Made by a program: the position numbers and the translations under genes. Of a stretch of DNA of 64,000 nucleotides, positions 45,785-56,599 are shown one piece after another (position 1 is the stretch's first letter; every line of letters starts with the position of its first letter). The DNA lies in contig MU008169.1 of assembly GCA_010909165.1 (NCBI GenBank), positions 310,001 to 374,000 of the forward strand. Direction: 5' to 3'. The notes beneath the pieces were generated by a model that was not told the origin of the DNA, searched no databases, and was given only the letters and a program-made list of their open reading frames with translations. Source of the DNA: Anthoceros angustus (taxonomy: Eukaryota; Streptophyta; Anthocerotopsida; Anthocerotales; Anthocerotaceae).

Positions 45785-46030
45785 CACAGAAGCGTTCCTA
45801 GATATTTTGTGTTGTTGCGGCACCAAAGGTATAGTGTACCATATCCTTGTCAAGGTCGGCAGTCAACAAGTTACGAGCTCTTCTATCAATTTTAATCCAT
45901 TGGTCATAGGCTTAGGTTCCTAAGGAGGGGCAGAGGACGGACTCGTCGACTATCATCCTGAGGTTGGCGTGCTCGAGACGTCCTCTCATGCGAGTGGACC
46001 ATATGTCATAATCCACGACCGTAAACCTAT
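45785..46030 (-). pseudogene. Copia gag remnant
   Basis: On -: DYDIWSTRMRGRLEHANLRM, then YDQWIKIDRRARNLLTADLD and HYTFGAATTQNI, the W...M...L / W...D..A pattern of the Copia gag (UBN2/DUF4219 type). It has internal stops and ends where unrelated sequence begins near 45785. Confidence 0.65.
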
Positions 46031-46612
46031 CCCTTTCTTTGATTTCTATGCGTAGGCTACCGTTGCTCGGGTTGGAGTGTGAAGTCCCTCCACTAGCTGC
46101 ACCACCAACAGCACCACCACCAGCTCAGGTTCCACTACCATCGGCTTCTCCACCGGCAACACGTCCACTTTTAACTCCTCCTGATCTGGACATGGTTAAG
46201 GTTTCGTGCTTAGGGGTCTCAAAACGGTCTTAGGCGCTATTCGCAGCGCTGCACAACGAGGCGTTGGATTGAAGTCATCAGGTCGTTGTGCGCCTCCATC
46301 AAAGCTTTCACGTCTCAAAGTGTGACACCCACAAAGCTTTGTAGCAGGCAGGTCTCGGTGTTCTCTGTTGTTTCGTATGTGCTGTCGATTAATCCCTCTC
46401 ACCGTCCTACATTTGCAGCCGCAGTTGTGGGAGCTTGCAACATCGAGAGAAAATTGAGGGGCCGGAGATGTTGATATCCCTCATATGCTGGAGGTGGGGT
46501 TGGCCTTGCCCTATGACGGGCTCGCCTGTTAGTAGTCTCTAAAGGTTTCAGATCTCGAGCTAGGCTATGGACGAGTCCATTGAACAACATGAGTATTCAG
46601 GCTTTGATAACA

Positions 46613-46724
46613 TGGAAAAATTGAGATAAAAGATGCTAATCGTATTACATTGGAAGAAGTAGAATCATTACAAAATGCGTGTTCTTGTGCTTGTATGTAG
46701 GGTGTAAGGGATATAGTGAAGGGA
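46613..46724 (-). repeat. Copia 5' LTR, first part
   Basis: Aligns to the start of the left LTR at 41403 and is interrupted at 46724 by the Gypsy element. Confidence 0.85.
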
Positions 46725-47109
46725 TGTCACAGTCAGATAAATGCAGACTGTGAACGGACAAGCAGGACAAGCCAGCTTGATGATAGATGCTAGCTATGTG
46801 ATCAGTAGCTAGACGGACCGCAGCTAGCGAGGAAGACGCAACGAAAGCGCACTAGGGCGCGCATTAGGAAGCTGGTTGAGGCAAATAGGCCAACCACGGT
46901 CAAATGGAAGTCGATTAGGCTAACCTAGATGACACTAACCTAGCTAGCTAGTAACCACTTTAACCCAGTCAAGGAGAAAAGGACACGCGACGGACAGGAG
47001 CGGAGGCTACTTCAGCCCGCTCCCAAGAATCAAGACGGCCCCCTCTCGCGTTCCATCCGGCAGCGCTCTTCGTGTCTTGGTCTCCAGTCTCCGAGAAATG
47101 CCGATTACA
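46725..47109 (+). repeat. Gypsy 5' LTR
   Basis: 385 bp, TG...CA. It differs from the 3' LTR (55073-55455) by scattered short indels and substitutions, many at CTG/CAG; for example AGTCGATT here against AGTCTGATT there. Confidence 0.95.
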
Positions 47110-47112
47110 TCT

Positions 47113-47124
47113 TGGTATCAGAGC
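47113..47124 (+). promoter_or_regulatory. primer-binding site, initiator Met tRNA type
   Basis: TGGTATCAGAGC, the complement of the 3' end of plant initiator methionine tRNA, three bases after the 5' LTR. This is the standard plant retrotransposon primer site. Confidence 0.9.
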
Positions 47125-47211
47125 CGGACGCGAGTGCTGATCAGCAATGGATCCGAATAGCCGCGCTGAATGGATCAGACGACAGCGATTTGGGCTGACC
47201 AGAAGAACACT

Positions 47212-50200
47212 CGTCGAGTGGGGGGAAGTGACTGGGCTAGGGGCCGAAGGAATGTGGGAGCAGCTGTGGCGGGAAGTTGTTATTCAGCTGAGATGGATGT
47301 TAGTGTGGGGACAAGAGCACGGGACCTTTGAAGGTGCAGGAGCGTTTGCTCAGGGTCAAGTGAGTGCAAGGCGTTGGTGGTAGAGGATTGGGATCGACGT
47401 GGAAGAGCGATGGGGAATTCATTGCGGATCGTCGCAAGAAGGAAGGAAAATGGAAAGAAAGGCAAGGAGGGACAAAAGAAGTGTTGGTTGGAGGAGGGCA
47501 GCGAGATTGTAATACCTTTCGGATTGATCAATGCGCCTACAATGATTCGAGAAGGTGTGTTTGCTTGAGCACAATCCTTGCTTTATGGCGTCTCTAGGCG
47601 CAAGATAGAGTAAGAGGCCTCCAGGCCCGTATTCGCAATCATGTCGCAAGCGGAAGCCCGGTATTTGTTCAAACTTGGCTTCTTGTGAGCACTGTGTGCA
47701 AGACGGACAGTTCTTGAATAGCTTGTAGGAGCTGAGCAGCGACAGAGCTTGGTGTCCGAAATGCCAATGAATGTGTCCGGTAGCAAATTTGCCATTCCAC
47801 ATGCATGAGAAGCAATCGGTCGGTTTCCAGACCAGCCACGGTTTTAAGACTGGGTGTTTCGATCGACCATTGATCAATACACGTGTGAGAGAGCAATTCC
47901 GTTATTCGTGATGGTCAAACACGTTGAGCACGCAAGAATGCACGAACATCCATTGATCTTGGAGGATACGAGTCAACATTTGTGAGACGCGAGTGGGCGG
48001 TGACACGGTCATTGTGACTAGCCTTGCTACATGTGCGAGAGGCGAACCGGCGATTCTGGCCTGGCGATTTTGCGGTGAAGCGACATGGATAGCGACACCG
48101 TCTCCTCGAGGTCAGCAGAGAACAAGATCCTTGGCGATGTGAACCCGACTCCGGATGTCGAGCCTCCAACCCTTGAGGTGTGAGGTCGAGGCGGCAAGGC
48201 GGCGTTAAGAAAAGCCAGCCGCCGAGGAAGCCCAGTTGAGCCTGTAAAATGCGAGATGCTACGTCGAGGAGGTCGGTGTGAGAAGGAATGTGGTAGAGGA
48301 AGGAGGTCGACTCTGCCTACTCAAGGAGTTGCGTAAATGGCACATGTGCCTCAAAATATGAATGATGATGCAGATGTGGATCTTTGCGTGAGTTGGAGGT
48401 GCGAGCCGTGTGGAAGCCGAATTCCGGATGATTCTTCAACGCACCTTGCAGAACAACGCACAAGAAAATTGATGGCGAATTCTTGGCTCAGTCTTGAAGG
48501 GAGATGGCCCCTCGAGAGATGTTCTGCAAGGAGGAATTCAACGTCCGATTGGACAAGGCGCAGATCGCCTGCATTTATGCCAAGATATGTCAAGAGCGAG
48601 CCAATTCCAAATCGTGAAGCCGAGAGAAGAGTCGAGAGGGTAGCTAACGTGGCGGTACTGGAGAACTTGAAGGGCTTGTCAACATAACGACACGCGTAGC
48701 AACACCCACGGGCTACAAAGCGGGCGCGGACTCCCTCAGTAACTCTAAAAGTCGGATTCGTGGTCTAGGTGAAGAAGAGCAAAGTGACCCATAGTCGACA
48801 TGGCCCGGAGGCGCAAGTTGCAAGACATGAACGGGCTCAAGCACGAGCTTCAAGAACACTCGAGTGGGGAAGTGATCGGCTAGTCAAGGAATGTGGGAGC
48901 ATGTGGCGGGAAGTTGTTATTCAGTGAGATGGATGGCAGTGTGGGGACAAGAGCACGGGACCTTTGAAGGTGCAGGAGCGTTTTCAGGGTCAAGTGAGTG
49001 CAAGGCGTTGGTGGTAGAGGATTGGGATCAGACGTGGAAGAACGATGGGGAATTCATTGCAGATGCGTCGCAAGAAGGAAGGAAAAGCTGGAAAGAAAGG
49101 CAAGGAGGGACAAAAGAAATGTTGGTTGGAGGAGGGCAGCGAGATTGTAATACCTTTCGGATTGATCAATGCGCCTACAATGATTCGAAGGTGTGTTTGC
49201 TTGAGCACAATCCTTGCTTTATGGCGCCTCTAGACGCAAGATAGAGTAAGAGGCCTCCAGAGGCCAGTCGCTCAAAGAATCATGTCGCAAGCGGAAGCCC
49301 AGATGCTCAAACTTGGCTTCTTGTGAGCACTGCAAGCAGACGCTTCTTGAATAGCTTGTAGAGGAGCTGAACGGAGCGACAGAGCTTGGTGTCTGAAATG
49401 CCAATGAATGTGTCTGGTAGCCAGAAATTTGCCATTCCACATGCATGAGAAGCAATCGGTCGGTTTCCAGCTTGTGACCAGCCACGGTTTTCAGAAGACT
49501 CTGGGTGTTTCTGATCAGCCATTGATCAATACACGTGTGAGAGAGCAATTCCGTTATTCGTGATGGTCAAACACGTTGAGCACGCAAGAATGCGAGAACT
49601 GTCCAGTTGATCTTGGAGGATACGGAGTCAACATTTGTGAGACGCGAGTGGCTGGTGACCTGGTCATTGTGACTAGCCTTGCCTGCTACATGTGCGAGAG
49701 GGCGAACCGGCGATTCTGTAGTAGAGACAGCCTGGCGATTTTGCAGTGAAGCGACATGGATAGCGACACCGTCTCCTCGAGGCTGCGCAGGAGAACAAGA
49801 TCCTTGGCTGATGTGAACCCGACTCCAGATGTCGAGCCTCCAACCCTTCAGGGTGTGAGGTCGCGAGGCGGGCTGGCAGCAAGGGGCGGCGTTAAGAAAA
49901 AGCCAGGCCGCCCGAGGAAGCCCCAGGTTGAGCCTGCAACAGAAAATGCGAATGCTACACGTCAGAAGCGAGGTCAGGCTGTGAGAAGGAATGTGGTAGA
50001 GGAAGGAGAGGTCGACTCTGTACCTACTCAAGGAGTTGCAGAAATGGCACATGTGCCTGCTCAAAATATGAATGATGATGCAGATGTGGATGCTGCACGT
50101 GAGTTGGAGGTGCGAGCCCGTGTGGAAGCCGAATTCCAGATGATTCTTCAACGCACCTTGCAGGAACAACGCGAAGCACAAGAAAAATTGATGGCCGAAT

Positions 50201-50575
50201 TCTTGGCTCAGAGTGCTGAAAGGGAGATGGCCCTACGAGAGATGTTGCAAGGAGGAATTCAACGTCCGATTGGACAAGGCGCAGATCGCCTGCATTTATG
50301 CCAAGATATGTCAAGAGCGAGCCAATTCCAAATCGTGAAGCCGAGAGAAGAGTCGAGAGGGTAGCTAACGTGACGGTACCGGAGAACTTGAAGGGCTTGT
50401 CAACATAACAAAGACACGAGCAACACCCACCTACAAGGCAGACTCCCTCTGTAACTCTAAAACAGTTCCGGATTCAAGGTCTAGGTGAAGAAGAGCAAAG
50501 TGACCCACGCATAGCTGACATGGCCCGGAGGCTGCAAGTTGCAAGACATGAACGGGCTCAAGCACGAGCAATTCA
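47212..50575 (+). repeat. 1.64-kb tandem duplication of the leader/early gag region
   Basis: Copy A (about 47212-48855) and copy B (about 48856-50575) align end to end. Copy B contains an intact gag start (MDSDTVSSRLRRRTRSLADV at 49756). Copy A has the same gag region broken by dozens of 1-8 base differences. Confidence 0.85.
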
Positions 50576-51520
50576 AGAACAAGCAGAAAGGGAGGGCAGA
50601 GCATTCGATGAGGGTCCAGAGCCTACCAAGAACGACGATTTGAGGAAGAGAGCCAAGTTTGAGACACTGAGCTGTCAAGATAGGAGTCCCACAACGCTGC
50701 AAGAGTGGACTCAAGCTTTCTCGGTATATTTTGAAGCGGTGAAAATGACTGAGAAGAGAAAATCGATCTCGCACATTATACCGATCATTTGGCGAGGGCG
50801 TGGTGGAGAATAGAAGAGAAGCCAAAAGGGGAGAAGCCACCGTCCTCTCATGGGAAGTGATGAAAGTCAAGTCCTCCAAAATTTTCGCCCAAGGACCACA
50901 AGGAACGTTGCTGGTCAAGATGGTATGCCCTCAAGCATCTGAGCTCCTTAGAGGAATTTCACTTGAGTTTCATGAAAACCATGCTCAAGTTACCTGACTT
51001 GGAGCAAGAAGCCAAGTTAGCTAGATATTGTGATGCTGTGAAGCCAGAGTATAAGTTGGGAATTAAACATCAACGTTGCTCAACAGTTGAAGAGGCCATG
51101 CAAGCTGCCATGGATATAGAAAATTATAGCGTGAAAACGTTAGCTCCAGCCGCAATGGCAGCCAATCCGGTGCAAGGAGGGTACAGACCTTACCAAGCAA
51201 AGTATAGTGGCCAGCACACATGGAAGCCAAGGTCAGAGCCTGCACGAGCCACAGCCAACGTCAACCAACAGCAAGAGCTGAAGCCGATTGAATTCAAACA
51301 AAGAGATGAAAGGGAGAAGAAGGAATTCATGATGAAAGGCCTATGCTTCATTTGCATTGCCCCTGATCACATATCCAGACACTGTCCATATGGAGCCTTA
51401 TACGGCAAGTGGCTGAGAGCAAGGAAGAGCACCATTGGCCCCGCAGAGGATAAGTCATTCAACGACCGGATAGATTGGAGAAATCGATCCGAATGTCATG
51501 ACAGAAGAACAAAGGAGTAG
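49756..51520 (+). pseudogene. Gypsy gag, broken frame
   Basis: Open pieces 49756-50364, 50520-50813 and 50963-51520 read as one gag if shifts are ignored: a basic start with KKKPGRPRKP, a Gln/Glu-rich coiled region, the capsid-like HLSLSFMKTMLKLPDLEQEA segment, and a CCHC zinc knuckle CFICIAPDHISRHC (C-x2-C-x4-H-x4-C). Breaks near 50364 and 50813 inactivate it as assembled. Confidence 0.8.
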
Positions 51521-51539
51521 AGATCGACTAGACAAAGAA

Positions 51540-53553
51540 TGAGCAAGAAAGGTCCAAGTGTTATGAACACCTCAAGCACATCGATGTTGAGGGATTGTTG
51601 GGAGGCAAACGAGTCACTTTCTTAGTGGATGGAGGATCCTCACGCCACGTAAGAGCGATGTGGCCAAGGACGCCCCAGAAGCCATGTGGTATAGCACACA
51701 AACACAACAGCGAATGAAGTTAGCCAATGGCATGGTGGAGAAGGTAACCTTACACGAAATTCTGACCAACATCAATATTCAAGGATACACTGACCAGGTC
51801 AGACTTGAGGTTATCGATGCTCTAGCACATGAAGTGCTACTGGGGCAAGATTGGTTGTGGAAGGTGGACCCCAACATCTCGTTCAGGAAGCACGAAATAG
51901 CGTTGCAATGGCAAGGCAAAGAGTTGAAGTTGCAAGGAGCCTCCTTGCAGTCGAAGGACAAGTTGTTCTCAACAAGAAATGCTAGGAGGGCACTCAAAAG
52001 AGGAAGTTGAGTATGTCTGTTCTCGCTTGTTGCCAAGTAGAGCACGTACAAATTGGTCAGCAGTGGGAGAGGTACCTTCTGAGTTGCAAGAAGTCTTGGA
52101 CGCCTTTGAAGATGTCTTCTCTGAGATGCAGGGGCTGCCCCCAAGGAGAGACGTAGATCACGCTATAGACCTGGTGGCAGGAGCAGTCCCAGTAGCCAAG
52201 CCCCCATACAGGCTTGCTCCAGCGGAGAACATGCAGGTCCAAGCAGCAGTAGATAGCTTGTTAAAGAAAGGGTTAGTAGAGCCATCTGTATCACCATATG
52301 CTACACCAGTGCTCATCGTGAAACATAGAAACGGCAAAATCCGCATGTGCATTGACTATAGGGTCTCGAATGCAACAAGCCAAGAATCGCCCAAATGCCA
52401 AGAATAGAAGAGATACTTGACAACCTAGTAGGCGCCAAGATTTTCAGCAAGGTTGATCTTGAGGCTTTCACCGACACGGTCGGCTGGAGATGAGTATAAA
52501 CGCATTTCGGACGAGGTACGCCACTTTCGCCTCGTGTTGCCTTTCGGCATGACAAATGCACCAGCAACCTTCACAACGCTCATGACCAAGATATTGCGGC
52601 CCTACCTCGGGAGATTTGTAGAAGTTTTCGTTGACGATATCTTAGTGTACTCCAAGGATGCCCTGGAGCATAAGCAACACCTAGTATTAGTGCTCACAGC
52701 CCTGAGAGAACACCAATTGTATGCAAGGAAAGCAAAGTGCGAGTTCTTCCAGAAGAAGGTAAACTACCTTGGGTTCATCGTCTCAGAAGCTGGAGTAGAG
52801 GTGGATCCAGAAAAGGTGCGTTGCATTGTGGAGTGGCCACTGCCTAATGACTTGTCTGAGGTGCAGCAATTCTTAGGCATGTGTGTACAAATGAGGAGTT
52901 TCATACCACAATATGCGAAGATAGTAGTGCCGCTGACAAACTTGACTTGCAAGGCATCCAAGTTTCCAATGTCAGAAGAGGCCAAAGTGGCATTTCAGCA
53001 GATGAAGAAAGCGGTGACGGAAGCTGCTATTCTTACCTTGCCAGATATGGAGAAGCCATTTGTGGTAAGAACCGACGCATCAAATCTAGCCCTAGGTGCT
53101 GTACTGCAACAAGATGGAAAGAGTGTAAGTTTCCTATCAAGGAAACTCCAAGGCGCAGAGTGTAATTACACAACTCACGATAAGGAGCTTCTGGCTGTGG
53201 TTTATGCACTAAAAGCTTGGAGACATTACCTCTATGGGAGTGAGTTTGTGGTATACACAGACCATCGTAGCTTGGAGCATTTTTTCAAGCAACCTTTATT
53301 GAACCCCAGACAACGAAGGTGGGCAGAGTACTTGGCAGATTTCCACTTCACGATCTCCTACTCCCCAGGTAAGGCAAATTTAATTGCTGATGCTCTGAGC
53401 AGAAGAAGGTGTAGTGTGCTGCTCAGAGTGGAGTCCGACATGTGGAAGGAGGTGAGGGAGTCGACCTCGAAAGATGAGCATTTGAGTAACATCCTACGCA
53501 AGTTGGAGGACAGTGTCACTACTGGCAGACCCTCAGAGCTTGGGGACAGATAG
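51540..53553 (+). pseudogene. Gypsy protease, reverse transcriptase and RNase H, frameshifted
   Basis: Protease region: VTFLVDGGSSRHV, where the usual D-S/T-G triad reads DGG, and VLLGQDWL. RT: PPYRLAPAENMQVQAAVDSL, PYATPVLIVKHRNGKIRMCI, a frame break at about 52360-52500, then LPFGMTNAPATF and the catalytic FVDDILVYSKD. RNase H: FVVRTDASNLALGAVLQQDG and YTDHRSLEHFF. The region between the two RT parts has lost conserved sequence (the usual DLKSGYHQI is absent). Confidence 0.88.
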
Positions 53554-53574
53554 AAGACTCATCAAGGCTGTATA

Positions 53575-55072
53575 TATAGAAAGGGGAAGCTTTGCATACC
53601 CGCATGTTGCTCAAGCTTGAAGCTAACCTTGCTCCATGATGCACATGATGCTCCTACAGCAGGGCACATGGGCATGGACGGAACTTATCAGCGTTTGAAG
53701 GAACGTGTGTGGTGGAAGGGCATGCGAGCAGAGTGTATAGAGTATGTAAGAACATGCTTACCTTGTCAGCAAACGAAGGTTGAAAGGAAGTCTCCAGTAG
53801 GACTCTTGATGCACCGCAAGTCCCTTGCGAGAAGTGGCAAAGCATGTCATGCGATTTCGTGACTTGCCTTCCCAAGACTCAAGAGGAAATGACGCCATCC
53901 GGTTTGCATGGACGAGCTACTAAATTGGCTCACTTTATTCCGTGAAGGGTACTATAAAGGCCAAGTCATTAGCTCCCATTTTCCTCAAGGAAGTAGTGAG
54001 ATCGCACGGGTGCCACAGGAGATAGTGAGCGATCGAGATTCCAAGTTCACATCCGAGTTTTGACCGCCGCAAGAGCCTAGGCATCAAGCAATGTCTGAGC
54101 TCAGCGTACCATGCACAATCTGATGGAGCCAGCGAGAAGTTGAACCAGACCATGGAGGACTTGCTCAGACCTTACTGCCATGACAAGCAGAGCAAGTGGG
54201 AAGAAGTGCTGCCCTTGGTGGAGTTTGCCTACAACTCTGCAAAGCATTCAGCAACGGGATACTCACCCTTCAAAATGATTTATGGCAAGAACTTGCCCCC
54301 TCCAGGTCTGTGGCCAGTGTTGGGTGGCGAGCCAAAGTCGGTGACGGAGCTAAGTGAAGAGATGCATGAAGCCCTTAACGATGCCATCCTGCATATGCAA
54401 GTCGTGAATCAGCACAGAGCCGCACATGCCAACAAGAAGAGACGCGATGAACAGCACGAGGTAGGAGATCTCGTCTGGCTGAGAGTCAAGCCAAATCGTT
54501 ACTCCTGTCGCAAGAAGGTAAGGCAAAGTTGGCATATGTGCACGTGGGACCTTTGCCGTAAGTAAGAAAATTTCAGCTTGCTTACCAACTCGACTTGCCC
54601 GATCCGGAAGATGTGCCGCAGTTTTCATGTGTCCTTGCTTAAGAAGTTTGTGGAGAGCCTCCACAAGTTCCTAGACGATGGACCCACCGCCAAGCATCGC
54701 CTAAGAAGAGCGCAACATCGGGCCGATGGAGGGAAGTACGGTGTTGCAACCGAATTTCTACTAGGAGAGAAGGACCCAACCGCCAAGCAAGAGCTGCCAG
54801 GAAGAAGGAGGAGGGAAGGAGGCAAGAACTTGCCGAGAAGACGCAAGTTCAAGCTGTGACCAGCTCATCTTCCAAAGAGATTCTCGACGTCAGAGAGCGA
54901 GTGTTGCGAGGCAGGACCGTGAAGGAATACTTGGTGAGATGGGAGGGCGACCATCAAGAGGACCCGAGTTGGGAAACCAAGCCTTCATCGAAACTTTTCA
55001 ACACCTCAAGAAACCCAAAGCAGAGAATGAAGAACGAGGCCCTCCTGATGCTCGCTAGAGGAAGGAGGAGGA
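53575..55072 (+). pseudogene. Gypsy integrase with C-terminal chromodomain
   Basis: HHCC zinc domain: LLHDAHDAPTAGHMGMDGTY, then CLPCQQTK. Catalytic core pieces follow: KLAHFIPVKGTIKAK, SDRDSKFTSEF (broken by a TGA) and AYHAQSDGASEKLNQTMEDL. GYSPFKMIYG follows, then at about 54880-55010 a chromodomain (LDVRERVLRGRTVKEYLVRW, then EDPSWE). The chromodomain defines the chromovirus branch and is thought to steer insertion to marked chromatin. Several frame breaks. Confidence 0.88.
55057..55072 (+). promoter_or_regulatory. polypurine tract
   Basis: A purine run ending directly at the 3' LTR start, the expected plus-strand primer. Confidence 0.75.
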
Positions 55073-55455
55073 TGTCACAGTCAGATAAATGCGCATCAGG
55101 AACGGACAAGGTGACAAGCCGCCTTGATGATAGATGCTAGCTATGTGATCAGTAGCTAGACGGACTGCAGGCTAGCGTAGGAAGACGCAGCAACGAGCAG
55201 ACTAGGGCGCGCATTAGGAAGCTGGTTGAGGCAAATAGGCCAACCAGGGTTAAATGGAAGTCTGATTAGGCTAACCTAGATGACACTAACCTAGCTAGCT
55301 AGTAACTGCACTCGTAACCCCGGTCGAGGAGAAAAGGACACGTGCAGGGAGGCTACTTCAGCCCGCTCCCAAGAATCAAGACGGCCCCCTCTCGCGTTCC
55401 ATCCGGCAGCGCCCTTCGTGTCTTGGTCTCCAGTCTCCAAGAAATGCCGATTACA
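55073..55455 (+). repeat. Gypsy 3' LTR
   Basis: 383 bp; pairs with 46725-47109. The following AGGGA repeats the five bases before the 5' LTR. Confidence 0.95.
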
Positions 55456-55550
55456 AGGGACATGATGTTTCAAGTGATGGATTGTGTCCTTTTGAGTGTC
55501 GCTATGAACTGTCAAGTGAGCCAGTCTTGAGTTTGGGTGGCAGCTTCTCA
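55456..55550 (-). repeat. Copia 5' LTR, second part
   Basis: Continues the alignment to the left Copia LTR after the Gypsy insertion (ATGGATTGTGTCCTTTTGAG matches ATGGGTTGTGTCCTTTTGAG at 41580). Ends CTTCTCA. Confidence 0.85.
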
Positions 55551-55973
55551 TTAAGAAGTTTGCAAGGTCGAGACAAAGGAGCTCAAAAGTTCCACAATGA
55601 GTAGGGAGGCACAATCTCGTTCATTACTGTATGCATAAGTACATGATATCATATAAGATTCCGTTACAAATAAGAGGCATGCTATTGAAATTGGCATCAC
55701 TTAAAAGTTTTGGCGCGCCTCAGAATCCTAGTCGCTTAGTGGCCGCAAAGGCAACTTGCTCTAAACTAGAAAGCTTCAATCTATCCATACAAATTCCTCT
55801 TCACACCATCTTGCTTCTTCACCCGACAAGACCATCCACTTATGCATCTAAAATAACAAAGTTACTAATTTTATTATCATATTTTATCTGTGCAATATGT
55901 ATTTATCATAAATTAATCTACTACCTAATATGCTACAAAGCATTATAAATTTATTTCATATGCTAGAAGTAAT

Positions 55974-56438
55974 CTAAGGCATAGGATTGGGACACGAATT
56001 ATTCACACCAAGGACTGCATAGCTAATACTACAGTCTGCTAGTAAATACTCTCCACTACTTGCATTCTCACAAGTCTCCATCAACATAGTCTTTGCGCGT
56101 GAAAGACAAGCTGAACATTGTTCCTTTGAATGCATAGTTTCTCTTAATGCATAACAAACAGCAGTGCCCCAAAAGGTATAAATATTAGGATCTCCATATG
56201 GCTTAAACAAGGTGTACGAGTATCCAGATAAATTCACAAATTGGTCAGATCCTTTTTCTGCTAATTCATTTATTGAAGCCTTCATAAATTCTAATAAAAT
56301 TAGGTCGGTCTCCTCGGGTCCACATGTATGTGTTAATGGCATAGTGTTTGGTGGTAATAACGCTGAAGTTGCGGACTTTGAAAGCATATAATGTAACAAG
56401 AATATTATGAATAATTTAATATTATTTTTATTTATCAT
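55974..56438 (-). CDS. Gnk2-like (DUF26) cysteine-rich secreted protein
   Basis: 154 residues from the ATG at 56438. A signal peptide (MINKNNIKLFIIFLLHYMLS) precedes one Gnk2/stress-antifungal domain: THTCGPEE, FWGTAVCYALRETMHSKEQC with SAC, METCENASSGEYLLADCSISY, six or seven cysteines in the ginkbilobin order. The classic C-x8-C-x2-C is altered to C-x12-C-x2-C. Ginkbilobin-type proteins bind mannose and inhibit fungi; in other plants the domain occurs in CRK kinases and plasmodesmal proteins. This copy has no membrane or kinase part. TATA-like ATATATAGTTTATATAAG lies about 180 bp upstream. The open frame extends upstream of this ATG but without a plausible leader. Confidence 0.8.
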   Translation of the reverse strand: MINKNNIKLFIIFLLHYMLSKSATSALLPPNTMPLTHTCGPEETDLILLEFMKASINELAEKGSDQFVNLSGYSYTLFKPYGDPNIYTFWGTAVCYALRETMHSKEQCSACLSRAKTMLMETCENASSGEYLLADCSISYAVLGVNNSCPNPMP

Positions 56439-56599
56439 TCTTCTATATAATAATAACATCATCACCAATTGAAGGTTATTTTTATCGGCCATTATGTTGC
56501 ACTGAAATCTATCCAAGATTCTTTCTTTTAGCATAACTATCTGCCATACTTCAACACATCTTTGAAATAATCTCATCTGATAAACCTTCAACTTGTGAT

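Larger units (their letters stand above)
46725..55455 (+). mobile_element. Ty3/Gypsy chromovirus LTR retrotransposon
   Basis: 8.7-kb element with 385-bp and 383-bp LTRs, both starting TGTCACAGTC and ending GCCGATTACA, flanked by a perfect AGGGA target duplication (46720-46724 and 55456-55460). The primer-binding site TGGTATCAGAGC is at 47113-47124, and a polypurine tract (GAGGAAGGAGGAGGA) abuts the 3' LTR. Order: gag, protease, RT, RNase H, integrase, chromodomain, which is the Ty3/Gypsy chromovirus plan. Several frameshifts make it inactive as assembled. The 5' leader plus early gag region is present twice (see separate entry). It inserted into the LTR of the older Copia element. Confidence 0.95.
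41403..55550 (-). mobile_element. decayed Ty1/Copia LTR retrotransposon, interrupted by a Gypsy element
   Basis: Minus-orientation element. The left (3') LTR is 41403-41653. The right (5') LTR starts at 46613, is cut at 46724 by the Gypsy insertion, and resumes at 55456/55461 to 55550; the three pieces align (shared GCTGATCG/GCTAATCG, GTGTTCTTGTGCTTGT and TGTGTCCTTTTGAGT). Inside the right LTR, on -, TGTTATCAAAGCC is a degenerate Met-tRNA-type primer-binding site. Coding remnants on -: gag, C-terminal integrase, reverse transcriptase and RNase H. Many stops and shifts make it non-autonomous. I found no clear target-site duplication. Sequence between gag and integrase is replaced by minisatellites. 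Confidence 0.85.

Noticed and set aside
47113-47124. Possible tRNA fragment
   Set aside because: Only the 12-base primer-binding match is present; no cloverleaf follows, so it is a retrotransposon primer site. I found no tRNA or rRNA genes in the window.
41398-55560. AGAAG as a target duplication for the Copia element
   Set aside because: AGAAG precedes the left LTR and occurs near the right end, but only three bases beyond the LTR terminus, so the match may be chance.
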